Shown: one piece after another, positions 1-8,935 of the stretch | How the letters are laid out: the number at the start of each line of letters is the position of its first letter | How positions within the stretch are numbered: position 1 is the stretch's first letter | From: JACCXM01 sp046328335 | Lineage (GTDB): Bacteria; Chloroflexota; Chloroflexia; Thermomicrobiales; UBA6265 | Assembly (NCBI GenBank): GCA_046328335.1 | Contig: JAXLWU010000015.1 | Span: 1-64,000, forward strand | Length of the DNA: 64,000 nt | Reading direction: 5' to 3' | Translations under genes and position numbers: made by a program | The notes under the pieces: model-generated | Seen by the model: only the letters and a program-made list of their open reading frames with translations | Told to the model about the DNA's origin: nothing | Databases searched by the model: none

Positions 1-317
1 TCCGTGAGGGCGAGGTGCTGCCCGCGGCCAGCACGGACTCCCTCACCGTCCAGGCACTTGCGCTGCGCGACGGGAAGCGCGTGAGAGTGATTCTCGCCAA
101 TATGCGCGACGAGCCAGCGCAGGTGCAACTGGAGATTCCTGGGGCCGGCGAGACCCGGGTACGGCGGCTCGACACCGATTCGGTCTTCCTCGCCGCCAGC
201 GACCCGGACACATTTCGGGCCACCAGCGAACCGCTTGGCGAGGCCGGTCCGGTGCTGACCCTGAACCTGGGTCCAAATGGCCTGGCAACAGTCGACATGG
301 AATTGGCATCCGCGTGA
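1..317 (+). CDS. C-terminal fragment of an unidentified protein (beta-sandwich-like end)
   Basis: The reading frame is open from the first base of the window to a TGA at 315-317, so this is the 3' end of a gene that begins upstream. About 104 residues are visible. The sequence alternates short hydrophobic strands with charged turns, such as VRVILANMRDE and VQLEIPG, as in the C-terminal beta-sandwich modules that follow catalytic barrels in glycoside hydrolases. It lies 27 bp upstream of a sugar ABC importer on the same strand, which would suit a carbohydrate-active enzyme co-transcribed with uptake genes. That role is inference: no catalytic motif is in the visible part. Confidence 0.55.
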   Translation, partial: REGEVLPAASTDSLTVQALALRDGKRVRVILANMRDEPAQVQLEIPGAGETRVRRLDTDSVFLAASDPDTFRATSEPLGEAGPVLTLNLGPNGLATVDMELASA

Positions 318-344
318 CCTTTTGCCGGGACAGACGAGGCAATC

Positions 345-1358
345 ATGGGTGATTCAACAATGGACATCCCGGTGAGTAGCGATCGGCCATCGCGCGGTGC
401 GCGGACCGTGCTTCAGAAACTGGGGCAGATCGATGAGATCGGCGTCATTGGTGCGCTCGCGTTGCTCGTCGTGTTGCTCGCGCTGCTGGTTCCGGAAACG
501 TTCCTGACCACCCAGAACTTCATCAATGTGTCCCGACAGGCGTCATACGTGGCGATCATGGCGGTCGGCATGGTGTTCGTTATCGCCATGGGCGACATCG
601 ATCTCTCGGTCGGTTCCGTCTGGATGCTCAGCAGCGTCATGATGGCGATCGCGCTGCGTGACGGATACAACATCTGGATCGCCGTCGCCGTCTGCTTGAT
701 CGTTGCCACGGTCTGCGGGCTGCTCAACGGCGCACTCAGCGTCGCGTTGCGTATCCCGACCATCATCGTCACCCTCGGCACCCTCAGTCTGTACCGCGGG
801 CTTGGTCTGGTTGTGACCAACGCATCCCCTGTTTCCGGGTACGACCTCAAGACATGGTTCTTCGAGTGGATCGGAGGCCGCGATCCGGTTTTCGGGGTCT
901 GGATCAGTGTTTGGGTGGCCCTGATCGTCGGCATCATCGGCTGGGTCCTGTTCAATCGCACGGCGTTCGGCCGCCGGGTGCAGGCGATCGGCAGCAATCA
1001 GCAGGCGGCGCGCTTTTCCGGAATTCGTATCTCGCGTACCCGAATCATCGTGATGACGCTGATGGGATTCATCGTCGGGATCGCCGCAGTCGTTTCCCTG
1101 GCATTCAATCGCAACGGCAGCCCGACGGTCGGCGCCGGTACGGAGTTGTCGGTGATCGCTGCCACGATCATCGGCGGCACGGCACTGAGCGGAGGCTCGG
1201 GATCGGTCCTCGGGGCGATTCTCGGGGCGCTGATCATCGCCCTGATCCAGAACGGTCTCGCCCTGTTGGCCGTCCCCCCGGCCTGGTCGACCGCGGTTAC
1301 CGGCATCGTGATCATCGTTGCCGTCACGCTCGATTACCTCATCAAACGGCGCTCGTGA
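345..1358 (+). CDS. Ribose/xylose-type sugar ABC transporter permease
   Basis: This is the integral membrane subunit of a carbohydrate-uptake ABC importer of the RbsC/XylH/AraH family (337 residues, usual length for the family). It has about ten hydrophobic segments. The family signature around MGDIDLSVGSV lies about 85 residues in, and a glycine-rich GGTALSGGSGSVLGA segment sits near residue 280. An in-frame ATG at 360 is an alternative start; neither has a strong ribosome site. It is followed by the binding protein and ATPase genes on the same strand, so the three form one import cassette. The substrate cannot be read from the sequence. Confidence 0.92.
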   Translation: MGDSTMDIPVSSDRPSRGARTVLQKLGQIDEIGVIGALALLVVLLALLVPETFLTTQNFINVSRQASYVAIMAVGMVFVIAMGDIDLSVGSVWMLSSVMMAIALRDGYNIWIAVAVCLIVATVCGLLNGALSVALRIPTIIVTLGTLSLYRGLGLVVTNASPVSGYDLKTWFFEWIGGRDPVFGVWISVWVALIVGIIGWVLFNRTAFGRRVQAIGSNQQAARFSGIRISRTRIIVMTLMGFIVGIAAVVSLAFNRNGSPTVGAGTELSVIAATIIGGTALSGGSGSVLGAILGALIIALIQNGLALLAVPPAWSTAVTGIVIIVAVTLDYLIKRRS

Positions 1359-1508
1359 AGCGTCGAACGAATCGTCATCGGTGGCGAAGGGAGGTGCCGA
1401 TCGCAAGAGCAGAGCGCAATACCCCGAGCGGGGAACCTGATGATTCATCGCGGCCGGACGACATTGGGGACAGTCCCGGCGCGATGCCGACGTCGAGGAG
1501 GACGAATC

Positions 1509-2603
1509 ATGAATCGATTGCGGACAACCCTCGCCCTGGCGATGGTGCTGTTCCTGCTGGCGATACCGGTCTTCGGCGCCGCGGCGCAGGATGCCACGCC
1601 GGCGGCCGATCATAGTGACATCCAGATCGCCTACGTCCTGCATGGATTGAACACATTCACCGAGCGCATGAAAACCGGGGCCGAAGACGCCGCCAAGGAC
1701 GAGGGCGTCACCCTCGAGGTCTTCGGCGATGCCTCATTCGACACCGCGACGCACCAGGCGTTCTTCGAAACGGCGCTCCAGCGCGGTTTTGACGGGATCG
1801 CCGTCGTCACGCTGCCAGGCGACCAGTGGATCACACCGATCCAGCAAGCGGTCGATGCCGGCGTGCCGCTTGTCGGGGCGAACGTCACCGGTCTCGAAAC
1901 CGCGTTGAGCACCTGGGTCGGCCAGGATGAATACAACTCCGGGGTCATCCTTGGCACCGAATTGCTGAAGCAGTTCGACGCGGCCGGGGTCAGTGAAGGC
2001 AAGATCGCGGTCGGCATTTGCGCCGCCTCGGCCAAGGTCCTTCAGGATCGTGACGCCGGTTTGCGCAAGGCGTTCGAGGGATCCAGTTTCGAGGTTCTGC
2101 CGGCGCAGGAAGTGCTCATCCCGGTGCCCGACAACTATGGCCGCTGGGAGAACATCATGGCGGCCAATCCGGACGCGGTGGGGGCGGTCGGCCTCTGCTC
2201 GATCGATATTCCGAATCTGGCGCAACTCAAGGAACGAACCGGCGGCACCTGGCTGATCGGTGGCTACGACCTCGATCCGCCGACGCTGCAGGCGATCAAG
2301 GATGGTTGGGCCCAGGTGACTGTCGGGCAGCAGGAGTACCTGCAGGGTTACCTGCCGGTGCGCGCGCTTGCCGAGCATCTGATCAATGGCACGCCGCTCG
2401 TCCAGGGCTGGTTGGAAACCCCGACCGAAGTGGTTACGAAGGAGAACGTCGACAACTACGTGACGCGTCAAACCGACAACCAGGTCCAGTACGACTATTA
2501 CAAGCAGTACATGGCGGACCACTTCGCCGATCTGCAAGCGGCCGCCCGGCCGTATGGCGATCTGCGCACTCCTGGGATGCCTCGCGCCACTCCGGCTCCG
2601 TAA
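1509..2603 (+). CDS. Sugar ABC transporter periplasmic-type substrate-binding protein
   Basis: This is the secreted ligand-binding subunit of the importer encoded around it (364 residues, Peripla_BP_4 / RbsB-like fold by pattern). The ATG at 1509 is chosen over longer frames because an AGGAGG-type site lies just before it and because it opens directly into a signal peptide: basic MNRLR, a hydrophobic core LALAMVLFLLAIPVFG, then AAA-QD. The mature part has typical type I features such as IQIAYVLHGLNTF, FDGIAVVTLPGD and GVPLVGANVTGL. A C-terminal Pro/Ala stretch is present. The ligand is unknown; a monosaccharide or polyol would be expected. Confidence 0.9.
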   Translation: MNRLRTTLALAMVLFLLAIPVFGAAAQDATPAADHSDIQIAYVLHGLNTFTERMKTGAEDAAKDEGVTLEVFGDASFDTATHQAFFETALQRGFDGIAVVTLPGDQWITPIQQAVDAGVPLVGANVTGLETALSTWVGQDEYNSGVILGTELLKQFDAAGVSEGKIAVGICAASAKVLQDRDAGLRKAFEGSSFEVLPAQEVLIPVPDNYGRWENIMAANPDAVGAVGLCSIDIPNLAQLKERTGGTWLIGGYDLDPPTLQAIKDGWAQVTVGQQEYLQGYLPVRALAEHLINGTPLVQGWLETPTEVVTKENVDNYVTRQTDNQVQYDYYKQYMADHFADLQAAARPYGDLRTPGMPRATPAP

Positions 2604-2636
2604 ACCCACCCGGAATGGCGTAGTTTTCCCTTGCAA

Positions 2637-2678
2637 CGCCGGAGCATTCGGCACGCTGCCGTGCCGGATGCTCCGGCG
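2637..2678 (+). other. Strong intercistronic hairpin between binding-protein and ATPase genes
   Basis: Bases 2637-2655 can pair with 2660-2678 over 19 positions (one G-U wobble) around the 4-base loop CTGC. No run of T follows on either strand, so it is not a classical intrinsic terminator. Placed 33 bp after the binding-protein stop and 43 bp before the ATPase start, it could protect the 3' end of the upstream message and keep binding protein in excess over ATPase, as known for maltose-type operons. The pairing is seen directly; the role is inferred. Confidence 0.6.
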
Positions 2679-2721
2679 AGCGAATTGACGTCCGTCGTCA
2701 TCTCCGGAGCAGGAACCCATC

Positions 2722-4278
2722 GTGACCGAGCCAGACGCAAAGAGCGAGATCATTCGTCTCGATCGGGTGACGAAGCGCTTTGGCGGCATCACCGCCGTCA
2801 ACGACGTCTCGTTCGGCATCGCCAGCGGCGAGATTCATGCGGTGGTCGGCGAGAATGGCGCCGGCAAGTCAACGATCATGAAGATGCTCGCCGGCGTCCA
2901 CCGGCCCGATTCGGGCGCCCTTGTCTTGCGGGGCGAACCGGTCACGATCAGCGATCCCCTTCACGCGCGAAAACTCGGGGTCAGCATCGTCTTCCAGGAA
3001 CTGAATCTCTTTCCCCACCTGACCGTCGCGGGAAATGTCTTTTCGAATCGGGAAGAGACGTTTGGCCCCGGGTTGCTGAACGAGCGACGAATGGTGGACG
3101 CCACGCGCCGGGTCCTGGGCGAAATGGGCGTCGATCTCGATCCGCACGCGAAGGTCGGTGGGCTGACCGTCGGGGAGCGGCAACTGGTCGAAATTGCCCG
3201 GACCCTCGATCAGCAGTCCGACATCATCATCATGGATGAACCCAACTCCGCATTGAGTGCCGCTGAGAGTGAACGCCTCTTCGCCCTCTTGCGACGCCTG
3301 CGCGACAAGGGGCTGACCATCATCTACGTATCGCACCGGCTCGAGGAAGTCTTCGCCATTTCCGATCGCATTTCGGTGATTCGAGACGGTCGGTATCATG
3401 GGACTTGGCCAATCGCCGAGACGACCATTCCGGAGATCATCTCCCGGATGATCGGCAGGAGACTTGGTGACACGTTTCCACGGCGAGAACCTATCCCGTC
3501 AGCTGCCCGCGTTGCGCTCGAGGTGCGTGGTTTGCAAGCCGGCGATCGTGTTGGTCCCGTCGGTTTCACGGTGCGCGCCGGTGAAATTCTCGGATTCGCC
3601 GGACTCGAAGGGTCGGGCATCACCGAAGTCTTCAATGTCCTTTTCGGGCTTGCGCGGCCGACGCAAGGAAACGTCATCTACAAGGGGCTCGCCGCCGCGC
3701 CGCGTTCACCGTTCGATGCGATCCGTCAGGGGTTCGCCCTGATCCCCGCGAATCGACGTGACGAAGGTCTGATGACCAGGTGGTCGATCAGGCGTAACGC
3801 GAGTCTGGCAGTCCTCGACCGTTTGATCGACCGCCTCGGTCTCATCGATCGCGTAGCGGAACGAGGACTCGCGAGCGACTACGTGAAGAAGCTGAACGTC
3901 GCCACCGACAGTATCGACAAACGTGTCGTCAATCTCTCTGGCGGCAATCAACAGAAGGTCGTCGTCGCGAAATGGCTGGCCACAGGACCGGAAATTCTCA
4001 TTCTCAACGACCCGACTCGGGGTATCGATGTCGGGGCGAAGTCCGAGATCTATGCGCTATGCGACGAGCTGGCCAGACAGGGGCTGGCCCTGCTATTCAC
4101 CTCGTCCGAAATCGAGGAGACGCTTGGCGTGAGCGATCGGATTCTCGTCTTTCACAAGGGACGGGTCATTCGCGAGTTCACGCGGGGAGAGGCGACCAAA
4201 GCGGACGTGATGCACTGGGTCGCCGGAGGAATCATTCCCGAGGTCGAACGGATTGAAGAGGAAACTGCGCCGATTTGA
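2722..4278 (+). CDS. Sugar ABC transporter ATPase, double-domain RbsA/XylG type
   Basis: This tandem ATPase (518 residues) powers the upstream sugar permease. The first cassette has Walker A GENGAGKST at residues 43-51, a signature-like LTVGERQLVEIA and Walker B IIIMDEP. The second has the degenerate P-loop normal for this family (GFAGLEGSG), the signature LSGGNQQKV and the Walker B region ILILNDPTRGIDVGAK. In that second Walker B the usual Asp-Glu pair reads Asn-Asp, so the second site is probably weak or structural. The start is GTG at 2722, with GGAGCAGG upstream. The gene ends 12 bp from the convergent ABC-2 operon. Confidence 0.93.
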   Translation: MTEPDAKSEIIRLDRVTKRFGGITAVNDVSFGIASGEIHAVVGENGAGKSTIMKMLAGVHRPDSGALVLRGEPVTISDPLHARKLGVSIVFQELNLFPHLTVAGNVFSNREETFGPGLLNERRMVDATRRVLGEMGVDLDPHAKVGGLTVGERQLVEIARTLDQQSDIIIMDEPNSALSAAESERLFALLRRLRDKGLTIIYVSHRLEEVFAISDRISVIRDGRYHGTWPIAETTIPEIISRMIGRRLGDTFPRREPIPSAARVALEVRGLQAGDRVGPVGFTVRAGEILGFAGLEGSGITEVFNVLFGLARPTQGNVIYKGLAAAPRSPFDAIRQGFALIPANRRDEGLMTRWSIRRNASLAVLDRLIDRLGLIDRVAERGLASDYVKKLNVATDSIDKRVVNLSGGNQQKVVVAKWLATGPEILILNDPTRGIDVGAKSEIYALCDELARQGLALLFTSSEIEETLGVSDRILVFHKGRVIREFTRGEATKADVMHWVAGGIIPEVERIEEETAPI

Positions 4279-4290
4279 ACGCAACCGCGA

Positions 4291-5076
4291 CTACGCTGAC
4301 GCCCCGGAGTAATGGCGGACGCCGACTCGCCAGAACAATCTGGCGATAATCGGCATCACGACCGCCAGGCCGACAGCCCCCAGGAGGCTGGTCCACGTTG
4401 CCTTGCCGATCAGCCCCTCGGCTGGGACGGTCACGGCAAATCCCACCGGTACCAGAAAGGTCAGGACGGAGCGCAACCACGGCGGGTAGATGCCGATCGG
4501 CCAGCGGCCCGCCTCATACAGGCTCTGGAAGATATTGAGGATGTTGTCGAGGCGAACGAACCAGAATGCGCACGTCGCCAGGATGAAGAGAAAACTGTAG
4601 ATTATCAGCACGCCACAAATCAGGGCGATGACAAACGCCAGGCCTTGCGTCGGCCCCAGCGTCTCGCCCAATTGATAGGTGGCAACCCCCAGCACAATGA
4701 CGCCCATCAGGACGTCGGTGAATTTCCAGACCTCGAACTGCCGCATGCTGACAAGCGTCTGGGCGTCGACAGGTTTGGTCAGCGTGAAGTCGAGCGTTCC
4801 CAGGCGCACATCCTCCATGAAGCGCGCCAGACTGGGGCGCACCAGAAGTTGCGTCGTTCCTGACACCAGCATGTACACACCGACGATTGCAAGCAGTTCG
4901 GCCGGTCCCCACCCACCGAGCGAATCGGTCTTGGAAAAGATGATCCCCAAACCGAGAAGCGACGTCACCAGATTCATCGCCGACTGGAGCAACTGCACGC
5001 CGAAGTTGGCGCGATATTGCAACTCGTTCATCAAGCCCAGTCGCAGATGGACCCACAGCAGCCTGAAGTACGTCAT
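4291..5076 (-). CDS. ABC-2 type transporter permease (distal gene of three-gene operon)
   Basis: An integral membrane protein of 261 residues with about six hydrophobic helices, resembling the ABC2_membrane_6 / DUF990 family of exporter permeases. Features include FGVQLLQSAMNLVTSLLGLG near the N-terminus and the conserved polar DFTLTKPVDAQTLVSMRQ loop, typical of this family. It begins 4 bp after the end of the neighbouring permease and is the third gene of an ATPase-permease-permease operon on the minus strand, so the two permeases probably form a heterodimer. The exported substrate is unknown; related systems handle drugs, lipids or polysaccharides. Confidence 0.87.
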   Translation of the reverse strand: MTYFRLLWVHLRLGLMNELQYRANFGVQLLQSAMNLVTSLLGLGIIFSKTDSLGGWGPAELLAIVGVYMLVSGTTQLLVRPSLARFMEDVRLGTLDFTLTKPVDAQTLVSMRQFEVWKFTDVLMGVIVLGVATYQLGETLGPTQGLAFVIALICGVLIIYSFLFILATCAFWFVRLDNILNIFQSLYEAGRWPIGIYPPWLRSVLTFLVPVGFAVTVPAEGLIGKATWTSLLGAVGLAVVMPIIARLFWRVGVRHYSGASA

Positions 5077-5080
5077 GCGG

Positions 5081-5884
5081 TCACGCCCCGACCGCTGAAT
5101 ACTGCCGGATGCCGCGAGCCCAGACGATGTTGAGTAGCGCGATCATGATGAAGAACCAACCCGCCTGGGCGATGTAACCGGTAACAATTTGATCCGAGGT
5201 GAGGCGTCCCAGCAGCAGATCCACCGGAAATCCGAGCGTTCGATAGAACGGCAGCCAAACGGCGATCGCCTGAGCCGGAGCCGGCAGAAGCGGCAAAGGG
5301 GCTACGAAGCCTGACAGGAACATGAACGAGACGAAATAGAGTTGATTGAGTGCCGTAACCCGGGTCACCCAGAACGCTGCTGAGGCGAGGGTCCACTCCA
5401 TCGCGAATCGAATCGCCATGGCGAGCACGAGCGCGGGAACGAAGGCGATTGCGGAAGCCGGGCTGATCGTGAAGTCTGGACGATAGACGAGCGAGAGGAC
5501 GATCACCACGGGGACGACGACCGCCATGGTCAGCAGTTTGAAGGTGAGATTGTTCGCCAGTTGACGATGAATGGGATGCACTGGGCGTGCCAGAAGCGGG
5601 GACAGATTGCCCTGACGAATCCAGTACTCCATCTCCCACATGATCCAGGTGAACGACGCATGATCGACGACGAGGGCGACGAGATAGTAGGCGGCGAAAT
5701 CGGCAGCGGTGAATCCGTCGACGTTGCCACCCTGTGACTGGGCGACCGTCGACCAGACCGACAGATAGATCACTGGTTCCAGGATCAGCCCGAGCAGCCA
5801 GATCACGAGGGCGCCGCGGTACTGGAATTGTTCGGCGATCGTCGTCTTGAACTGTGCCCGGTAGAGGATGAGGAGCGATATCAC
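5081..5884 (-). CDS. ABC-2 type transporter permease (middle gene)
   Basis: A 267-residue membrane protein with six predicted helices and the same family features as its downstream neighbour: a cytoplasmic N-terminus (YRAQFKTTIAEQFQYRG), a conserved EYWIRQGNLSPLLARPVHP loop and a C-terminal aliphatic helix. Its ATG overlaps the stop of the ATPase gene by four bases (ATGA), so the genes are translationally coupled. With the other permease it should form the membrane channel of a two-permease exporter. The substrate is not evident. Confidence 0.88.
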   Translation of the reverse strand: MISLLILYRAQFKTTIAEQFQYRGALVIWLLGLILEPVIYLSVWSTVAQSQGGNVDGFTAADFAAYYLVALVVDHASFTWIMWEMEYWIRQGNLSPLLARPVHPIHRQLANNLTFKLLTMAVVVPVVIVLSLVYRPDFTISPASAIAFVPALVLAMAIRFAMEWTLASAAFWVTRVTALNQLYFVSFMFLSGFVAPLPLLPAPAQAIAVWLPFYRTLGFPVDLLLGRLTSDQIVTGYIAQAGWFFIMIALLNIVWARGIRQYSAVGA

Positions 5885-6903
5885 GCTCGTACCAGGGCCT
5901 CGCGCACCACGATCTGCTCCGATTCCGGGCTGCCGGCGCTGAAGACGGTGTCGATGACTTCGGCAACGGGAGGATCAGTCACCGAAAGATCGACCACTGG
6001 TAATTCGGCCAGCAGGCGAGCAGTCACCGCCGCGGCGTCGGACTTGACCACGCGGAACGTCACCCGGCCATCGTCAATCGAAACGACGTCACCGAAACGG
6101 CCGAGATCGGCGACCGGCTCCTCGAGATCAATGGTCAGGATCTTGTACGGCGAGAATCGCTCGACCAAGGTCGAGAGGGGACCATCGAACAGAAGCGAAC
6201 CGTGGTGGATGACGATGACCCTCTGGGCGAGGGCCTCGACATCGGCCATGTAGTGACTCGTGAGTAGGACCGTGGCCTCGTGCCGTGCCGCGTATTCGGC
6301 GACAAACATGCGAATGCGACGTTGCGCGGTCACATCGAGACCGAGCGTAGGTTCATCGAGAAAGAGCACCAGCGGCCGATGGAGGAGTGCGCCAGCAAGC
6401 TCGCATTTCATCCGCTCGCCGAGAGAAAGGTTGCGTACCGGTTTCTTCAGGAGCGGACCGAGATCGAGCAAACTGTCGAGTTCGGCGAGCGTCTGGCGGA
6501 ATTCGCGTTCCGGGATGCGGTAGATTGCCCGATTCAATTCGTAGGAATCGGCGACCGGAATGTCCCAGACGAGCTGGTTTCGCTGGCCCATCACCAATGT
6601 CATCTGTCGCAGATAGTGCTTGTCTCGCTGCCATGGGATATGGCGGAGGACGGTGACCTCGCCGCTTGTCGGATAGAGGAGACCGGAAAGCATCTTGAGG
6701 GTTGTGGTCTTGCCAGCGCCGTTCGGACCCAGAAATCCCACGATCTCACCGGGCGCGACGTCGAAGGAGATTCCCGCCACCGCCACCACCGACTTCGTCT
6801 GGCGGCGAAAGAGCGATTTCGCGGAGGCGCGCAGTCCCGATTCGCGCTCGGGAACGTCATAGACCTTGCGCAGGTCTTGGACATGGATAGCAGGAGTGCT
6901 CAC
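5881..6903 (-). CDS. ABC-2 exporter ATP-binding protein
   Basis: The ATPase of the minus-strand exporter (340 residues). It has Walker A GFLGPNGAGKTT, a Q-loop in the VMGQRNQLVWD region, the signature LSLGERMKCELAGALL, Walker B LVLFLDEPTLGLD and the switch region TSHYMADV. The C-terminal part is an accessory domain seen in many ABC-2 ATPases. The start is set at GTG 6903; the frame stays open further upstream only because it runs antisense-in-frame into the tRNA-Val gene, giving a spurious extension. It is first in a three-gene operon, overlapping the next gene by four bases. Confidence 0.92.
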   Translation of the reverse strand: MSTPAIHVQDLRKVYDVPERESGLRASAKSLFRRQTKSVVAVAGISFDVAPGEIVGFLGPNGAGKTTTLKMLSGLLYPTSGEVTVLRHIPWQRDKHYLRQMTLVMGQRNQLVWDIPVADSYELNRAIYRIPEREFRQTLAELDSLLDLGPLLKKPVRNLSLGERMKCELAGALLHRPLVLFLDEPTLGLDVTAQRRIRMFVAEYAARHEATVLLTSHYMADVEALAQRVIVIHHGSLLFDGPLSTLVERFSPYKILTIDLEEPVADLGRFGDVVSIDDGRVTFRVVKSDAAAVTARLLAELPVVDLSVTDPPVAEVIDTVFSAGSPESEQIVVREALVRA

Positions 6904-7001
6904 GGTCGATCCAGGGCTGAGAACGTCGTGTCGGCACGCCGATCGAACGCGGGCAGGATGGCCCGCGCGTTTGATCGCGGTGCCGCGGATTTTTCCGGGG
7001 G

Positions 7002-7075
7002 TGGGCGACACTGGACTCGAACCAGTGACCTCCACGATGTCAACGTGGCGCTCTAACCAGCTGAGCTAGCCGCCC
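7002..7075 (-). tRNA. tRNA-Val (GAC anticodon)
   Basis: The reverse complement folds as a full cloverleaf: acceptor stem GGGCGGC pairing with GTCGCCC (one G-U), D-arm GCTC...GAGC, anticodon arm CCACG-TTGACAT-CGTGG, T-arm ACTGG-TTCGAGT-CCAGT and discriminator A. The anticodon at loop positions 34-36 is GAC, which reads valine codons GUC/GUU. The 3' CCA is not encoded. It lies upstream of the ABC-2 operon on the same strand. Confidence 0.96.
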
Positions 7076-7231
7076 GGAATCGGAAAAGACTGTACGCAAT
7101 CGGGTTGCCGGCTGTCAAGGCCAGCGAAAGATCCGTGAACCAAGCGCGTGACATCCGCCGGCAACGCCGCTGGTATGCTGCGAAGAACGAGATTCACGAT
7201 CGAACGGGCGGTCCGCGGAAAGAGCGAGGGC

Positions 7232-8854
7232 GTGGCGACGGTACGCGACGTAACGTATGACCTCTTGCGCCAATTGGGGATGACCTACGTCTTCGGCAAC
7301 CCAGGTTCGACCGAAGAACCATTCCTCACTAGGTTTCCGGGTGATCTCACCTATGTGCTCGGGCTGCACGAATCGGTCGTGGTGGCGATGGCCGATGGCT
7401 TCGCGCAGGCGAGTGGCAATGCGGCGTTCATCAATTTGCACACGGCGCCAGGCGTTGGCAATGGCATGGGTGCGCTTGTCACCGCCTGGCACAGCAAGAC
7501 ACCCCTGGTGGTGACGGCAGGCCAGCAAACGCGACAGATGATGGCGATGGAGCCGTGGCTGATCAACCGCGAGGCGACCGAATTGCCGCGTCCATACGTG
7601 AAGTGGAGCCACGAACCGGTTCGCGCCGAGGATGTCCCGTCGGCGATCGAGCGCGCCTATCACATCGCCATGGCGCCGCCGCGGGGACCCGTGTTCGTTT
7701 CGATCCCGATGGACGATTGGGACGTTGAGGCCGTGCCCCGAAAGGCGCGAACCGTCGACTCGCGCTCGGCGCCTGACTCCGAAGCCCTGGAGAAGTTCGC
7801 CGCCGCGCTCTCCGTGGCAGAGCATCCGGCGATTGTCGTTGGGGGAGGAGTCGATCGCGCGGACGCCTGGGACGATGCCGTTCGCCTGGCGGAGCGCCTC
7901 GGAGCCGAAGTCTGGGAAGCTCCGGCGCCGGAGCGCGCATCGTTTCCCCAGGACCATCCTCTGTTTCAAGGGTTTCTCCCGCTTTCGATTGCTCCCTTGG
8001 CGGACGGTCTGCGCGGTTACGATCTGGTGCTGGTCGTCGGCGCGCCGGTGTTTCGCTATTACCCGTACATCCCCGGACCCGTCCTGCATCAGGGAACACG
8101 GCTGCTTCACATCACCGACGATCCGGACGAGGCAGCGCGCGCGCCCTTAGGCGACGCCGTCGTTGGCGACGTTCGGGCCGCACTCGTTCGTCTCGGCGAG
8201 CGAACCGCGAAAGGTTCACGCAGCAAACCACCGAGACGGCCGGATCCCGCCGCGACAGCCCCCGAGCAACCGATGTCGGTCGCCTTTGCCTTTCACGAAC
8301 TCGCGCGCACATTGCCCGCGGAGACCGTTGTCGTCGAAGAGTCAGCGTCCAGCCGGGGACCGTTCTACGATCAGGTGCGCATCAATCGGCCGTGTTCGTA
8401 CTTTGCCACCGCCAGCGGCGGTCTCGGGTTTGCCTTGCCTGCCGCGGTTGGCGCTGGTCTGGCCCGCCCAGGCACGCCCGTCGTCTGCATCGCCGGTGAC
8501 GGATCGACCATGTTTGGCATCCACGCCATCTGGACCGCTGCCGAATACAAGATTCCAGTTGTGTTCGTGGTGATCAATAACGGTCACTATGGGATTCTGA
8601 AATCTTTCGCCGCGTTCCAGCAGACGCCAGGAGTGCCTGGGCTCGATCTTCCGGGTCTGGATTTCGTGTCGTTGGCCCGCGGTCTCGGTGCCGAAGCGCG
8701 ACGAGTCAGCGACCCGGACGTGCTTGCCGACGCGTACCGCGAGGCATTTACAGCCGCCATGATGGACTCTCGCCCGATCCTGCTCGATATTGTCGTGCAT
8801 TCCGGGGTGCAGGCCCTCTTCGGTGAACCGCGGCCTGTGGAGCGACGGCCGTAA
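7232..8854 (+). CDS. Benzoylformate-decarboxylase-like thiamin diphosphate enzyme
   Basis: A ThDP-dependent 2-oxoacid decarboxylase of the benzoylformate decarboxylase / acetolactate synthase superfamily (540 residues from GTG 7232; a longer frame starts at 7148). With this start the numbering runs with the Pseudomonas MdlC enzyme as I recall it: Ser26 in GNPGS, the ThDP-activating Glu47 in LHES, and His70 in NLHTAPG are all present. The second active-site His of MdlC (His281 in FRYH) is Tyr277 here (FRYY). The cofactor motif GDGST...NN is intact. True benzoylformate activity is therefore doubtful; another 2-oxoacid decarboxylation or carboligation is possible. No mandelate-pathway genes adjoin it. 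Confidence 0.85.
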   Translation: MATVRDVTYDLLRQLGMTYVFGNPGSTEEPFLTRFPGDLTYVLGLHESVVVAMADGFAQASGNAAFINLHTAPGVGNGMGALVTAWHSKTPLVVTAGQQTRQMMAMEPWLINREATELPRPYVKWSHEPVRAEDVPSAIERAYHIAMAPPRGPVFVSIPMDDWDVEAVPRKARTVDSRSAPDSEALEKFAAALSVAEHPAIVVGGGVDRADAWDDAVRLAERLGAEVWEAPAPERASFPQDHPLFQGFLPLSIAPLADGLRGYDLVLVVGAPVFRYYPYIPGPVLHQGTRLLHITDDPDEAARAPLGDAVVGDVRAALVRLGERTAKGSRSKPPRRPDPAATAPEQPMSVAFAFHELARTLPAETVVVEESASSRGPFYDQVRINRPCSYFATASGGLGFALPAAVGAGLARPGTPVVCIAGDGSTMFGIHAIWTAAEYKIPVVFVVINNGHYGILKSFAAFQQTPGVPGLDLPGLDFVSLARGLGAEARRVSDPDVLADAYREAFTAAMMDSRPILLDIVVHSGVQALFGEPRPVERRP

Positions 8855-8935
8855 CCGGATCGGAAACTGCTTGCCCATCGCATAGCGAATGTGGTTTGGG
8901 GCGAGGGTCAACGCCGCGAATGCGCGTTGTTTCTT

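Noticed and set aside
6904..7035. N-terminal extension of the ABC-2 ATPase (MEVTGSSPVSPTPG...)
   Set aside because: This is a translation of the tRNA-Val gene and its flank; the ATPase start is placed at GTG 6903.
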